From positions 1 through 48,618 of the forward strand of contig JAKVKH010000027.1 in assembly GCA_022486625.1 (NCBI GenBank): a stretch of DNA of 48,618 nt. The letters run 5' to 3'. Below the pieces are notes generated by a model. The model had not been told where the DNA came from and did no database searches. It saw only the letters and a program-made list of their open reading frames with translations. Positions within the stretch are counted from its first letter, which is position 1; each line of letters starts with the position of its first letter. Both the position numbers and the translations under genes were made by a program. This document shows, in pieces, positions 1 to 8,403 of the stretch. This DNA comes from Butyrivibrio sp. (GTDB lineage: Bacteria > Bacillota > Clostridia > Lachnospirales > Lachnospiraceae).

Positions 1-1
1 C

Positions 2-598
2 GGCGCCGGACAGAATCTTCTGAATCAGATTGTGGATGGACTGAGCAAGGCGACAACAGACATATCACAGACACAGAGTACTTTCCAGAGTGCGATGACG
101 CAGCAGACCGGGCAGACTGCAGACATGCAGTCAATTATCAGTCAGATTACAGATTACATGAAGGTACAGCTCAAACCCGATATGACTTCCATGGAATTGC
201 AGCTTCATCCGCAGAGCCTTGGTAATGTCAACGTGATCGTAACAGCGGGGAAAGATGGCGGAGTAGTTGCACAGTTCACCGCACAGAATGAAACGGTGAA
301 GGCAGCGCTGGAAAGTCAGGTTGCACAGCTCCAGCAGAGATTTGACGAACAGGGAATCAAGATTGATGCTGTTGAAGTTACAGTACAGAGCCATCAGTTC
401 GAACAGAATTTCCAGCAGAATGCACAGCAGCAGGCAGAGGCACAGAATGCGGGAAAAGGCAGTACAAGAACGGTTCACAGAATTAATCTGGGAGAAATGA
501 ACCAGGAAAGCGAAGGACTGGAAGATTTGGATGATGACAGCAGGCTTACCGCACAGATGATGGCAGTGAACGGGAATACCGTTGATTACACGGCCTGA
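2..598 (+). CDS. fliK: Flagellar hook-length control protein FliK, C-terminal part (5' truncated)
   Basis: The reading frame is open to the first base of the window, so the N-terminus lies upstream; a GTG at 32 is in frame but is unlikely to be the start. About 198 residues remain. They contain the FliK C-terminal (Flg_hook) domain, with the typical core LKPDMTSMELQLHPQSLGNV followed by a helix and a second strand. In the family this domain meets the FlhB cytoplasmic domain and switches export from rod/hook to filament substrates when the hook reaches length. The tail is rich in Gln and Asn. flgD follows after 15 bases, as is usual in Clostridia and Bacillus. The identification is secure; the true start cannot be seen. 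Confidence 0.9.
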   Translation, partial: GAGQNLLNQIVDGLSKATTDISQTQSTFQSAMTQQTGQTADMQSIISQITDYMKVQLKPDMTSMELQLHPQSLGNVNVIVTAGKDGGVVAQFTAQNETVKAALESQVAQLQQRFDEQGIKIDAVEVTVQSHQFEQNFQQNAQQQAEAQNAGKGSTRTVHRINLGEMNQESEGLEDLDDDSRLTAQMMAVNGNTVDYTA

Positions 599-613
599 GG
601 AAAGGAGAAAAGA

Positions 614-1333
614 ATGAGTGTCAGTGCAATAATAAAAGATGGCAAGGTTGTAAATGAAACAAGTTCAAGCAGTTCAAGCTCTTCTACAACAGGCAGCTCC
701 TCGGCAAGCTCCATTTCAGGTCAGAAAGATCAGTTCATGAAGCTGCTGGTTGCTCAGATGAAATATCAGGATCCGCTGGAGCCGACATCAAATACTGAAT
801 ATATTCAGCAGTATTCAACGTTTTCAGAACTGGAACAGATGCAGAACATGAGCCAGAATATGTCTCTTTCAAGAGCATCAGATATGGTTGGCAAGACCGT
901 AATCGTCAATACAACGAATGCCGATGGAACAACATCACAGGTGGAGGGCAAGGTTGATTATGTAACCTACAGCTCCGGTGCAGCATATGTAAACATCAAC
1001 GGTAACAGTTACAGTGCGGATAATGTGTCGGCAGTTGTGGACAGTACCTATAAGACACAGACAGATGCAGCGCAGGCGGTGATGGATGAAATTGACAAGC
1101 TGGGAAGTCTTCAGGAAATCACCTTAAGTGATGCAACGAGTATCAATAACATTGAAAAAGTATATGAAGGACTGGATTCCACAACAAAGAGCTATATCAA
1201 GAGTAATTATGTGACAGCACTGGAGCAGTATGTAGCCAGAATCAAGGAACTGCAGTCGGAAAAGAGCAGTTCTGACAGTACAGCCGCTTCGGATTCATCA
1301 ACATCATCAGCTACGGAAACATCTGCAACATAA
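614..1333 (+). CDS. flgD: Flagellar hook cap / scaffold protein FlgD
   Basis: FlgD caps the growing hook and guides FlgE polymerisation. The 239-residue protein starts with a short Ser-rich stretch (about residues 17-35). It then shows the conserved FlgD N-terminal motif around residues 38-75, including FMKLLVAQMKYQDPLEPTSN and the following FSELEQM. The C-terminal part is atypical: helical, Ser/Thr-rich and ending in a low-complexity tail, unlike the Ig/tudor fold of enteric FlgD. The start ATG has an AGGAAAGGAG ribosome binding site. It lies between fliK and the TIGR02530 gene, a normal hook-gene setting. Confidence 0.93.
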   Translation: MSVSAIIKDGKVVNETSSSSSSSSTTGSSSASSISGQKDQFMKLLVAQMKYQDPLEPTSNTEYIQQYSTFSELEQMQNMSQNMSLSRASDMVGKTVIVNTTNADGTTSQVEGKVDYVTYSSGAAYVNINGNSYSADNVSAVVDSTYKTQTDAAQAVMDEIDKLGSLQEITLSDATSINNIEKVYEGLDSTTKSYIKSNYVTALEQYVARIKELQSEKSSSDSTAASDSSTSSATETSAT

Positions 1334-1369
1334 AACAGCCTGAAGAAATTCTCACGGAGGAGAACGAAT

Positions 1370-1765
1370 ATGACAATACAGAATGGTCAGTTCCTTTCCA
1401 TCGGGCAGGTGCAGGACAGATATCTGAATGGTTCAGCACAGGTGCAGAAAGCACAGACAGGAGATACCGCTTCTTTTCAGCAGATTCTGGATCAGGTAAA
1501 TAGTTCACAGGAAACGGTGAAGTTCTCCAAGCATGCAGCCAATCGTCTGAATGACAGAAATATAGAACTGACGCAGGATCAGATGGACAGACTGAATCAG
1601 GGTACGATCCAGGCAGGTGAAAAGGGAATTAATGAATCACTGATTCTGGTGGATCAGCTGGCATTCATCGTAAATGTTCCGAACAATACGGTGGTAACAG
1701 CAATGGATCAGAAAGAACAGAGTAATCAGGTATTTACTAACATCGACGGAGCAGTCATCGCATGA
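1370..1765 (+). CDS. Flagellar operon protein of the TIGR02530 type
   Basis: This 131-residue protein has no signal peptide or membrane segment. Its centre, HAANRLNDRNIELTQDQMDR at about residues 54-73, is typical of the small flagellar operon family TIGR02530, which sits between flgD and flgE in many Gram-positive and spirochaete operons. The family has no established biochemical role; its position suggests work with the hook cap or hook subunit. An ACGGAGGAG ribosome binding site precedes the ATG. The family name is from recalled motif and gene order; a profile search was not possible. Confidence 0.8.
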   Translation: MTIQNGQFLSIGQVQDRYLNGSAQVQKAQTGDTASFQQILDQVNSSQETVKFSKHAANRLNDRNIELTQDQMDRLNQGTIQAGEKGINESLILVDQLAFIVNVPNNTVVTAMDQKEQSNQVFTNIDGAVIA

Positions 1766-1776
1766 CCGGACCAAAG

Positions 1777-1890
1777 TCAGCACATGTGCTGATCAGGGGG
1801 CCATGGAATTCCCGACTGACAGAAGGAATTCCACAAAATGAAATCCGTCCTCGTTTGCAGAACTTATGATAAGAGTTCTGTCACTGACAG
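1777..1890 (+). promoter_or_regulatory. Hairpin-rich leader upstream of flgE
   Basis: The 141-base gap before flgE holds several inverted repeats in a row. A perfect 16-base palindrome, TCAGCACATGTGCTGA, lies at 1777-1792. TGGAATTCC at 1804-1812 pairs with GGAATTCCA at 1825-1833 over a 12-base loop. CAGAACT at 1858-1864 pairs with AGTTCTG at 1874-1880. A short alternative pair, CTGTC 1878-1882 with GACAG 1886-1890, overlaps the third stem and ends at the ribosome binding site. None is followed by a T run, so they are not ordinary terminators. A role in hook-gene expression is inferred. Confidence 0.5.
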
Positions 1891-1906
1891 CAAGGAGGAC
1901 AAGTAT

Positions 1907-3469
1907 ATGTTAAGATCAATGTACGCCGGCGTTGCCGGACTTAAAACACACCAGACCAAGATGGACGTAATCGGTAATAATATTGCCAACGTCAATACGA
2001 CTTCATACAAGTCGCAGTCCATCTCCTTCAGTGATCTGATGTATCAGACAACGCAGAATGCATCAGGCGCCACGGCAACTACCGGTGGTGTCAATGCCAG
2101 ACAGATCGGTCTTGGTGCCAAGTCAGGTGCCATTTCCACAGCTATTTCCACACAGGGTGCCACACAGACAACGAATAACCCGTTTGACCTGATGATTACA
2201 GGGAAATCATTTTTTGTTGTCAATAACGGTACCTCGGATGAATATACCAGAGACGGTTCCTTTTATGTAGATGGTTCCGGCAATCTGGCCATGCAGTCTA
2301 CCGGTTATTATGTATATGGCTGGACGGCGCAGACCGACGCCACAACCGGTGTGACCAGCATCAATCAGAACAGCGGCCTTGGCAAACTTCAGGTGATGAG
2401 CAAGGAATTCATGACCTATGCACCGGAAGGAACAACAGCGGCAGTTATCAGCGGCAATATTGATGCCAAGGATGCCAATGTCACTTCGTCAGCAGGTAAG
2501 ACGGTAACGTTGGAGTTCTATGATAATCTTGGTTATCTGTATACCGCGGAGTTTACACTGAAGAATACTGCAAAGGATAACCAATATACACTGGCGCTTA
2601 CGGATGTTTTGGATTCTACAGGAAAAACAGTCGGAACGGATCAGCTTGGCAATATAAAACTGGGAGATTCTTATTCCATGGCATCAGGAACTTCTGTAAG
2701 TACTTACGATCCGGCGGGAAATGTTGTGTTTACCGGAACTGGAGCGGCTACGGTGACAAGTACGGGAACAGTTGATACGACCAATCTTGCAAATTTACAG
2801 AAGATATATGGTCAGTCGGATCTTAGTGCATATACGGATGATAAGTACAATATTTCAAAGGATGGAAGTATTACATTTTATAATGCAACAACGGACAAAA
2901 CAGTTACACTTAACTACAATCCGACAACGGGAAAAATATCTTCTCCGACAGCAAAAGTATCAATGGATTTCGTGAATGATGTGGGCTCAGGGCTAAAGGC
3001 GTTTACTGATATTGATATCGACCTTTCCACGACCACCAACCTGAACTCATCCGGAACTTCTACCATCCAGGCGTCCAAGGGTGATCTGAAGAATAATAAT
3101 ACCGGGCGTAAACTTGGTACCATGACCGGAATCACGGTTGCAACAGATGGCAAAATCAATGCCACTTACAGTAACGGCCAGACAAGACTTCTGGGACAGA
3201 TTGCAGTTGCAGAGTTTGCCAATGCATCAGGACTTGAGAAGGCAGGCGATAACCTGTACAGTTCGACACTGAACTCCGGAGATCCGACGGTTCAGGATGT
3301 AACGTCAGATGCGGGTTCCATTTCCACCGGCGTTCTGGAAATGAGTAACGTCGATCTGTCAAATGAGTTTACAAACATGATTACAGCACAGAGAGGTTTC
3401 CAGGCGAACAGCCGTATCATTACCGTATCCGATACACTGCTTGAGGAACTGACCAACCTTAAGCGATAA
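1907..3469 (+). CDS. flgE: Flagellar hook protein FlgE
   Basis: FlgE is the structural subunit of the hook. The protein has 520 residues from the ATG at 1907, chosen because it follows AAGGAGG at 1891-1897 and begins with the rod/hook N-terminus MLRSMYAGVAGLKTHQTKMD and GNNIANVNT. The frame stays open upstream to 1838, but those 23 residues look unlike the family. The C-terminus carries the paired helix motif with NEFTNMITAQRGFQANSR. The central region (about residues 190-370) is the variable surface domain, rich in Thr, Asn and Gly. It is the last gene before a strong terminator, so it ends the first transcription block. Confidence 0.96.
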   Translation: MLRSMYAGVAGLKTHQTKMDVIGNNIANVNTTSYKSQSISFSDLMYQTTQNASGATATTGGVNARQIGLGAKSGAISTAISTQGATQTTNNPFDLMITGKSFFVVNNGTSDEYTRDGSFYVDGSGNLAMQSTGYYVYGWTAQTDATTGVTSINQNSGLGKLQVMSKEFMTYAPEGTTAAVISGNIDAKDANVTSSAGKTVTLEFYDNLGYLYTAEFTLKNTAKDNQYTLALTDVLDSTGKTVGTDQLGNIKLGDSYSMASGTSVSTYDPAGNVVFTGTGAATVTSTGTVDTTNLANLQKIYGQSDLSAYTDDKYNISKDGSITFYNATTDKTVTLNYNPTTGKISSPTAKVSMDFVNDVGSGLKAFTDIDIDLSTTTNLNSSGTSTIQASKGDLKNNNTGRKLGTMTGITVATDGKINATYSNGQTRLLGQIAVAEFANASGLEKAGDNLYSSTLNSGDPTVQDVTSDAGSISTGVLEMSNVDLSNEFTNMITAQRGFQANSRIITVSDTLLEELTNLKR

Positions 3470-3498
3470 GGGGCAGAAGTAATTCAGAATGCATTTTT

Positions 3499-3540
3499 GG
3501 AGCCATACTTTCGGTATTCCCTGGGTATGGCTCCTTTTTT
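3499..3540 (+). terminator. Rho-independent terminator after flgE
   Basis: GGAGCCATAC at 3499-3508 pairs perfectly with GTATGGCTCC at 3525-3534, followed directly by a run of six T. It closes the fliK-flgD-flgE block and separates it from flbD-motAB. The following 265 bases up to flbD hold no gene, only the promoter and palindrome listed next. Confidence 0.9.
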
Positions 3541-3718
3541 ACGGAGATTGCAGAGTACCGGCAGAGCCATTTTGGGGTCAGTGTACCGGCAGAAAGTAAA
3601 GAAAAACGGATAAAAGATATGCAAATTGCATAAAAAGAGATGAAAATTTATCGAATTTACAGACAGAACGGCTGTTTAGGACATTTTTGAAAAAATGGTT
3701 AAAATAAATGCGACTCTT

Positions 3719-3746
3719 TTGTGAAAAAGCAACAGACAAATATAAT
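3719..3746 (+). promoter_or_regulatory. Predicted sigma-A-type promoter for flbD-motAB and downstream genes
   Basis: TTGTGA at 3719-3724 and a perfect TATAAT at 3741-3746 are 16 bases apart in an A/T-rich stretch. The site lies after the flgE terminator and about 60 bases before the flbD start. It would restart transcription for the rest of the flagellar operon. Prediction from sequence only; I could not find a convincing sigma-28 promoter in the gap. Confidence 0.5.
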
Positions 3747-3780
3747 GAAAAGTGATAAAATATGTTTTATAGATAATCTT

Positions 3781-3794
3781 GGCACAATTGTGCC
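3781..3794 (+). promoter_or_regulatory. Perfect palindrome touching the flbD ribosome binding site
   Basis: GGCACAATTGTGCC is a perfect 14-base palindrome. As RNA it can fold as a 5-bp GGCAC/GUGCC stem with an AAUU loop. The stem ends directly against the GGAGGG ribosome binding site at 3795-3800. It could act as a DNA operator or as a hairpin that tunes flbD translation; the sequence does not decide between these. Confidence 0.4.
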
Positions 3795-3805
3795 GGAGGG
3801 CAGAT

Positions 3806-3979
3806 ATGATTGAAGTGACCAAAATGGACGGGAAGAAGATTCTGTTGAATCCGAACCTCATGGAGACCGTAGAAGAAACGCCGGATACAGTGATTACGCT
3901 TACCACAGGGCGTAAACTGATTGTAAAAGAAGGCAGACAGGACATTCAGAACTTAGTAAAATCAATGATAATGAAATAG
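3806..3979 (+). CDS. flbD: FlbD/SwrD-family flagellar motor protein
   Basis: This 57-residue protein starts MIEVTKMDGKKILLNPNL and continues through ETPDTVITLTTGRKLIVKE, the hallmark of the FlbD/SwrD (YlzI) family. In Bacillus subtilis SwrD raises motor power through the MotAB stator, which fits its position here directly upstream of motA. The ATG at 3806 follows CGGAGGG; an in-frame start at 3779 lies inside the palindrome and has no ribosome binding site. No membrane segment is visible. Family assignment is firm; the stator role is transferred from Bacillus. Confidence 0.88.
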   Translation: MIEVTKMDGKKILLNPNLMETVEETPDTVITLTTGRKLIVKEGRQDIQNLVKSMIMK

Positions 3980-4009
3980 AATAATATAAGCTGAAGGGGA
4001 GGAAAAATC

Positions 4010-4825
4010 GTGGATCTTGCATCGATAATCGAACTGGTCGGCGGACTTACCGTAATGCTGATTGGTATCGCAACAAGTGGCGGTATCCAGACGATTACAA
4101 ACTTTATAGATATTCCTTCTGTATTTATCACATTCGGCGGAGCATTTGTCTGTGTACTCGGATTTAATTCCATGGAGGATTATGTTGCCGGACTTAAAAC
4201 GTTCAGCCTGATTTTTAAAGTACCGGATAACAACGTCGGTGGTATTGTCAAGCAGATTGTGGATCTGTCGAATACGGCTCGTAAAGAAGGACTTCTGGCA
4301 CTTGAAGAGGCTGCAGGGCAGATCGAAGATCCGTTTTTGAAGAAAGGTCTGCTACTGATTGTAGATGGCACGGAACCGGAACTGGTAAAGAGTATTATGG
4401 AAGCAGAGATTGATTCCATTGATGCACGTCATAAAGGACGTATCAAGGTGTGGGAGGATATCGGAAGTCAGGGCCCTGCCTGGGGTATGATCGGTACCCT
4501 GATCGGACTGGTTAACATGCTGAAGAACATGTCTGATTCGGCTTCGCTTGGACCGTCCATGGCAGTAGCTCTGATTACCACGTTTTATGGATCATTCCTT
4601 GCAAACTATCTTTGCGCGCCTGTGTCCAATAAGCTTAAAGGCCGTAACAGCGAAGAGTATATGGTAAAGAGTATCATGGTAGAGGGCATTCTGTCGATTC
4701 AGGCAGGAGAAAACCCGAGAGTTACAGAAGAAAAGCTGAAATCATTCATGTCACCACAGGATAAGACAGCATATGAGGCAGCAAATGGTGACGGAAGCAG
4801 CGGCGGCGAAGGTGGTGAAGGCTGA
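4010..4825 (+). CDS. motA: Flagellar motor stator protein MotA
   Basis: MotA forms, with MotB, the ion-conducting stator. The protein has 271 residues from a GTG start behind AGGGGAGG. Hydrophobic segments lie near residues 7-25, 33-52, about 155-173 and 185-203, giving the expected four helices, with the large cytoplasmic loop between the second and third. SQGPAWGMIGTLIGLVNML in the third helix carries the conserved Pro and Gly residues of the channel. The tail is Gly/Ser-rich. Its TGA overlaps the motB ATG by one base, so translation is probably coupled. Confidence 0.95.
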   Translation: MDLASIIELVGGLTVMLIGIATSGGIQTITNFIDIPSVFITFGGAFVCVLGFNSMEDYVAGLKTFSLIFKVPDNNVGGIVKQIVDLSNTARKEGLLALEEAAGQIEDPFLKKGLLLIVDGTEPELVKSIMEAEIDSIDARHKGRIKVWEDIGSQGPAWGMIGTLIGLVNMLKNMSDSASLGPSMAVALITTFYGSFLANYLCAPVSNKLKGRNSEEYMVKSIMVEGILSIQAGENPRVTEEKLKSFMSPQDKTAYEAANGDGSSGGEGGEG

Positions 4826-5640
4826 TGGGCAAACAGAAAGAGGATGCACCTGCACCTGGTGCGCCGGCGTGGACTGCAACCTTTGGCGATCTGATGAATC
4901 TGCTGCTTTGCTTCTTCGTATTACTTTACGCCATGTCTTCAGTTGATGCGGCAAAATTTGAACAGGTAGCGGCATCTTTTAGCACGGCCTTTGGTATTTT
5001 CAGCGGAGGTTCCAGCTCTTTTGGAACAGGTGCATTGATCGGAGACGGTGTATCACAGTTGACAGAGCTTGGAAATTATGTGAATTCCATGGGCCTTTCT
5101 ACGCAGGGAGATACCCAGAGCAATACCAATGCTTCCAGCAGTGCAGCACAGGAAGTGGAATCCCAGCAGATGGCGGCATCTGAATCTATGGCAGAGAACA
5201 TTCAGAAAGCCATGGAGGAAGCTAAGGTAGAAAATGATATTGAACTGAATTATACCAGTCAATATGTGCAGTTGACACTTCAGGGAGCAATTCTGTTCGA
5301 CTCAGGGAGCGTAGATATAAAGAAAGATGCATATCCGATTCTGGATAAGGTAGGTTCCATTCTGGAGACATTTGCAGGTGGAACAATTGAAATTGAAGGT
5401 CATACAGATAATGTTCCGATGTCGGGATCAAAATATTCCAATAATGATGAACTGAGTGACGGACGTGCGTTATCTGTTTTTTATTATCTGGTGGAGCATA
5501 CTTCATTGGATCCGGCCAACATCATGCATACAGGACGGGGCGAGTATGATCCTGTTGCGGACAATTCCTCACCCGAGGGAAGAGCCAAGAACAGGCGGGT
5601 AGAGATTCGGATTTATAACCCGCTCAGTGCACAATATTGA
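4825..5640 (+). CDS. motB: Flagellar motor stator protein MotB
   Basis: MotB anchors the stator to peptidoglycan and carries the ion-binding Asp. A single membrane helix (about residues 20-40) contains FGDLMNLLLCFFVLLYAM; Asp22 is the expected ion-carrying residue. Residues 150-265 form an OmpA-like peptidoglycan-binding domain, with EGHTDNVPM and ELSDGRALSVFYYL. A Ser/Gln-rich linker (about 90-125) joins the two. Length, 271 residues, is normal. Whether the ion is H+ or Na+ cannot be settled from this sequence alone. Confidence 0.95.
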   Translation: MGKQKEDAPAPGAPAWTATFGDLMNLLLCFFVLLYAMSSVDAAKFEQVAASFSTAFGIFSGGSSSFGTGALIGDGVSQLTELGNYVNSMGLSTQGDTQSNTNASSSAAQEVESQQMAASESMAENIQKAMEEAKVENDIELNYTSQYVQLTLQGAILFDSGSVDIKKDAYPILDKVGSILETFAGGTIEIEGHTDNVPMSGSKYSNNDELSDGRALSVFYYLVEHTSLDPANIMHTGRGEYDPVADNSSPEGRAKNRRVEIRIYNPLSAQY

Positions 5641-5659
5641 ACCATGGAGGTATTTGGTA

Positions 5660-6202
5660 ATGAAAAGAAATATGCTGTCCATCCTGATCCTTGCACTTCT
5701 GGTGGTCAATCTGGCGATGAATGCATTTATGTTGTTGTCCGTAATGACAACCAATAATAAAACTGCAAAGATCATATCTGACATATCGGCTGCACTGGAA
5801 CTGGAAGCAGGAGGAGCACAGAGTGATTCTTCAGGGTTTGGAAAAGAGAGCGGAGATATTTCCGTATCTCAGTCTGCATATTATGAACTTTCCGGCGATG
5901 ATGAGATGACAATTGCATTGAAAGTCGGGGCAGACGGAACACAGCATTATGCACTGGTGGATCTGGTATTGTCCATGGATACAACCAATGCAGATTATGC
6001 AACTTATGGAACAAGTGAGTCTCTGACAACACTTAAGGGCAAAATGAAGTCCGTTGTTCAGAATGTTGTCGGTGGATATACAATGGATGATGCAAAGAAC
6101 AATGAGGATGCCATTAAGAAGGAAATTCTGAAACAGCTGCAGTCGATGTATGGCTCAGACTTCATCTATGATGTATCATTCAGTAAGTTCTTATGTCAGT
6201 AA
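5660..6202 (+). CDS. fliL: Flagellar basal-body-associated protein FliL
   Basis: FliL is a single-pass membrane protein that surrounds the stator and supports torque. The ATG at 5660 is preferred because CATGGAGG lies nine bases upstream and MKRNMLSILILALLVVNLAM follows as the membrane anchor. The frame also opens upstream at 5627, overlapping motB, without a good site. The product has 180 residues, with an outer domain containing QHYALVDLVLSM and a C-terminal helix pair. The sequence is divergent, so the call rests partly on its place between motB and fliM. Confidence 0.85.
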   Translation: MKRNMLSILILALLVVNLAMNAFMLLSVMTTNNKTAKIISDISAALELEAGGAQSDSSGFGKESGDISVSQSAYYELSGDDEMTIALKVGADGTQHYALVDLVLSMDTTNADYATYGTSESLTTLKGKMKSVVQNVVGGYTMDDAKNNEDAIKKEILKQLQSMYGSDFIYDVSFSKFLCQ

Positions 6203-6217
6203 GAGAGGTGATCTTTT

Positions 6218-7198
6218 TTGAGTGAGGTACTGTCTCAGAACGAGATTGATAATCTGCTAGCAGCCCTCAGTACTGGCGAGCTGGATGTGGACCAGATGCA
6301 GAATGCGGATGACAAGAAGGTAAAGGATTATGATTTCCGTCGTCCTGCAAAGTTCTCTAAAGAGCATCTGCGTACACTGGAAATTATATATGAGCATTAT
6401 GGGCGGATTCTGTCAACGACATTACCTCTTTACCTGAGAAAAAATGTTACGATTACAGTGGCCAATTCGGAAACTGTTACCTATTCTGAATTCAGTAATG
6501 CACTTTCCAACCCGGTAATTCTTGGAATTGTAAATTTTCAACCGCTGCAGGGACAGATTATTCTGGAATTGCAGGCCAATATCGGGTTTTCATTTATTGA
6601 CCGTATGCTTGGAGGTGAAGGTACCAGCATTGACAGGCCGCGTCCATTTACGGATATCGAGATGCCGCTGATTGAAAAACTGGTGGGAATCTGTGTACAG
6701 CAGATGGTAGAACCGTGGGAGAATGTACTGGCAATTGATCCGCTGCTGGAGAGAATTGAGACTAATCCGCAGTTTGCGCAGGTAATTTCACCGACCGATA
6801 TGATCGCAATTGTTACACTCAATATCAAGATCGGCGATACGGAGGGACTGATGAATATCTGTCTGCCCTATTTTACATTGGAAAGCATTATGGATAAGCT
6901 CAATACCAAGTACTGGTTCTCCACAATGCAGAAGCATAATGATGAAAATTATGAAGATCATCTGGAATCACTGGTCAGAAGAGTAGATGTACCGATTAAG
7001 GCAATTTTAGGAAAATGTCAGGTATCTGTAAATGACTTTGTTCATTTGCAGCAGGGGGATATCATAAGGCTCGACAATCATGTAAATACGGAAATGCATG
7101 TTTATGTCGGAAATATCGATAAGTTTACGGCGATGCCGGGGACATCGAAAGATAAATACGCCGTCAGAGTAACGTCGGTGATTAGAGAGGAGGAATAG
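6218..7198 (+). CDS. fliM: Flagellar motor switch protein FliM
   Basis: FliM is the C-ring subunit that binds phosphorylated CheY and FliG. The 326-residue protein starts at a TTG behind GAGAGGTGATC. The N-terminal CheY-binding peptide LSQNEIDNLLAAL is at residues 5-17. The middle CheC-like domain (about 40-225) contains the FliG-binding MLGGEG loop, and the C-terminal SpoA domain (about 245-320) follows. Upstream fliL and downstream fliY are close-packed. The TTG start is supported by the fit of the conserved N-terminus. Confidence 0.96.
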   Translation: MSEVLSQNEIDNLLAALSTGELDVDQMQNADDKKVKDYDFRRPAKFSKEHLRTLEIIYEHYGRILSTTLPLYLRKNVTITVANSETVTYSEFSNALSNPVILGIVNFQPLQGQIILELQANIGFSFIDRMLGGEGTSIDRPRPFTDIEMPLIEKLVGICVQQMVEPWENVLAIDPLLERIETNPQFAQVISPTDMIAIVTLNIKIGDTEGLMNICLPYFTLESIMDKLNTKYWFSTMQKHNDENYEDHLESLVRRVDVPIKAILGKCQVSVNDFVHLQQGDIIRLDNHVNTEMHVYVGNIDKFTAMPGTSKDKYAVRVTSVIREEE

Positions 7199-7202
7199 GA
7201 GC

Positions 7203-8387
7203 ATGGACGGAATGCTATCGCAGGATGAAATTAACGCGCTCCTGAACGGTATGGATACATCCGGGACTCCGGCCGATGGAGGATCAGACGCTGGGGGGAG
7301 TCCCGCTGCATCTGAGGCGGGGGCTGCAGGAGAGATTGATGAATCGCTTCTGACAGATGTGGAAAGAGATGCAATCGGTGAAGTTGCCAATATCAGTATG
7401 GGATCTTCTGCAACAACACTGTATTCACTTGTTAATCAGAAAGTAAATATTACCACTCCTGTTGTAGAACTGGCCAATTGGGAATCTACAACAGTCAATT
7501 ATGAGAGACCCTGTGTTTTTATTCAGATCAAATATACGGTAGGTCTTGACGGAACTAATATCCTGATTTTAAAAGAACACGATGTCATGGTCATCACCGA
7601 TCTGATGATGGGCGGTGACGGGACCAATACAGAGGGAGAGATCGGGGAACTGCAGCTGTCAGCAATTTCAGAGGCAATGAACCAGATGATGGGTGCTTCT
7701 GCAACTTCACTTTCTACGATGATTGGAAAAAAGGTGGATATCAGCCCGCCACAGGCGACACTTCTGAATATGGTGACTCAGAATCCGTCAGAAATTGCTG
7801 AATTTCTGGCAGGTACTTTTGTGAAAATTTCCTTTAAGATGCAGATTGCCGATCTGGTAGATTCCATGCTGATGCAATTATACCCGATTGACTTTGCAAA
7901 GAGTTTGTACGATACTTTTATTACAAGCACCAAAGAAGATCAGTTGGCAGTTCCACCGCAGCCCGCTCCCGCGCCTTCACCACAACCGCAGCCGGCAGCG
8001 CAGCCGCAGATGATGGCGCAGCCGCAGATGATGGCGCAGCCGCAGGTGATGGCGCAGCCGCAGATGATGGCACAGCCGCAGATGATGCAGAGCATGAATG
8101 TGCAGCCGGCACAGTTCCAGACTTTCAGTCCGGATATGCAGACCATGGCGGCCGGAGAAAACATTGGGCTGATCAAGGATGTACCGCTTGAGGTAACCGT
8201 TGAGCTTGGCAGGACAGCTAAACCGATTTCTGATATACTGGATTTTGCTCCGGGAACCATCATTGAACTGGATAAGGTAGCAGGCGAGCCTGTTGACGTG
8301 CTCGTTAATGGTAAGTTTGTTGCAAAAGGTGAAGTAGTAGTTATTGAAGAGAGCTTTGGTGTACGTGTAACCGAAATCATTAAATAA
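7203..8387 (+). CDS. fliY: Flagellar motor switch phosphatase FliY (CheC-like plus FliN domain)
   Basis: FliY combines a C-ring FliN domain with a CheY-P phosphatase domain. An N-terminal CheY-binding peptide, MLSQDEINALLNGM, sits at residues 4-17. The CheC-like domain covers about 40-235 and keeps both phosphatase helices, seen as EVANISMG and SEAMNQMMG. A Pro/Gln/Met-rich linker (about 240-305) contains five near-identical six-residue units. The SpoA/FliN domain is at about 325-394, with VPLEVTVELGRTAKPISDIL. Length is 394 residues, near the family norm. It starts four bases after fliM and precedes cheY. Confidence 0.95.
   Translation: MDGMLSQDEINALLNGMDTSGTPADGGSDAGGSPAASEAGAAGEIDESLLTDVERDAIGEVANISMGSSATTLYSLVNQKVNITTPVVELANWESTTVNYERPCVFIQIKYTVGLDGTNILILKEHDVMVITDLMMGGDGTNTEGEIGELQLSAISEAMNQMMGASATSLSTMIGKKVDISPPQATLLNMVTQNPSEIAEFLAGTFVKISFKMQIADLVDSMLMQLYPIDFAKSLYDTFITSTKEDQLAVPPQPAPAPSPQPQPAAQPQMMAQPQMMAQPQVMAQPQMMAQPQMMQSMNVQPAQFQTFSPDMQTMAAGENIGLIKDVPLEVTVELGRTAKPISDILDFAPGTIIELDKVAGEPVDVLVNGKFVAKGEVVVIEESFGVRVTEIIK
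7998..8087 (+). repeat. Five tandem 18-bp repeats inside fliY
   Basis: The unit GCGCAGCCGCAGATGATG occurs five times head to tail at 7998-8087, with single-base changes in unit 3 (A to G) and unit 5 (G to A). Each unit encodes AQPQMM (AQPQVM in unit 3). Since 18 is a multiple of three, gain or loss of units would only change the length of the linker between the CheC-like and FliN domains. The GC content is higher than in the surrounding gene. Confidence 0.95.
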
Positions 8388-8403
8388 GAATGGAGAAAAG
8401 ACG

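Noticed and set aside
1838..1906. Upstream N-terminal extension of flgE
   Set aside because: The 23 residues are unlike any hook protein N-terminus, and a strong ribosome binding site precedes the ATG at 1907.
7998..8087. Possible CRISPR array from direct repeats
   Set aside because: The repeats are 18 bp, have no spacers and encode an in-frame peptide linker.
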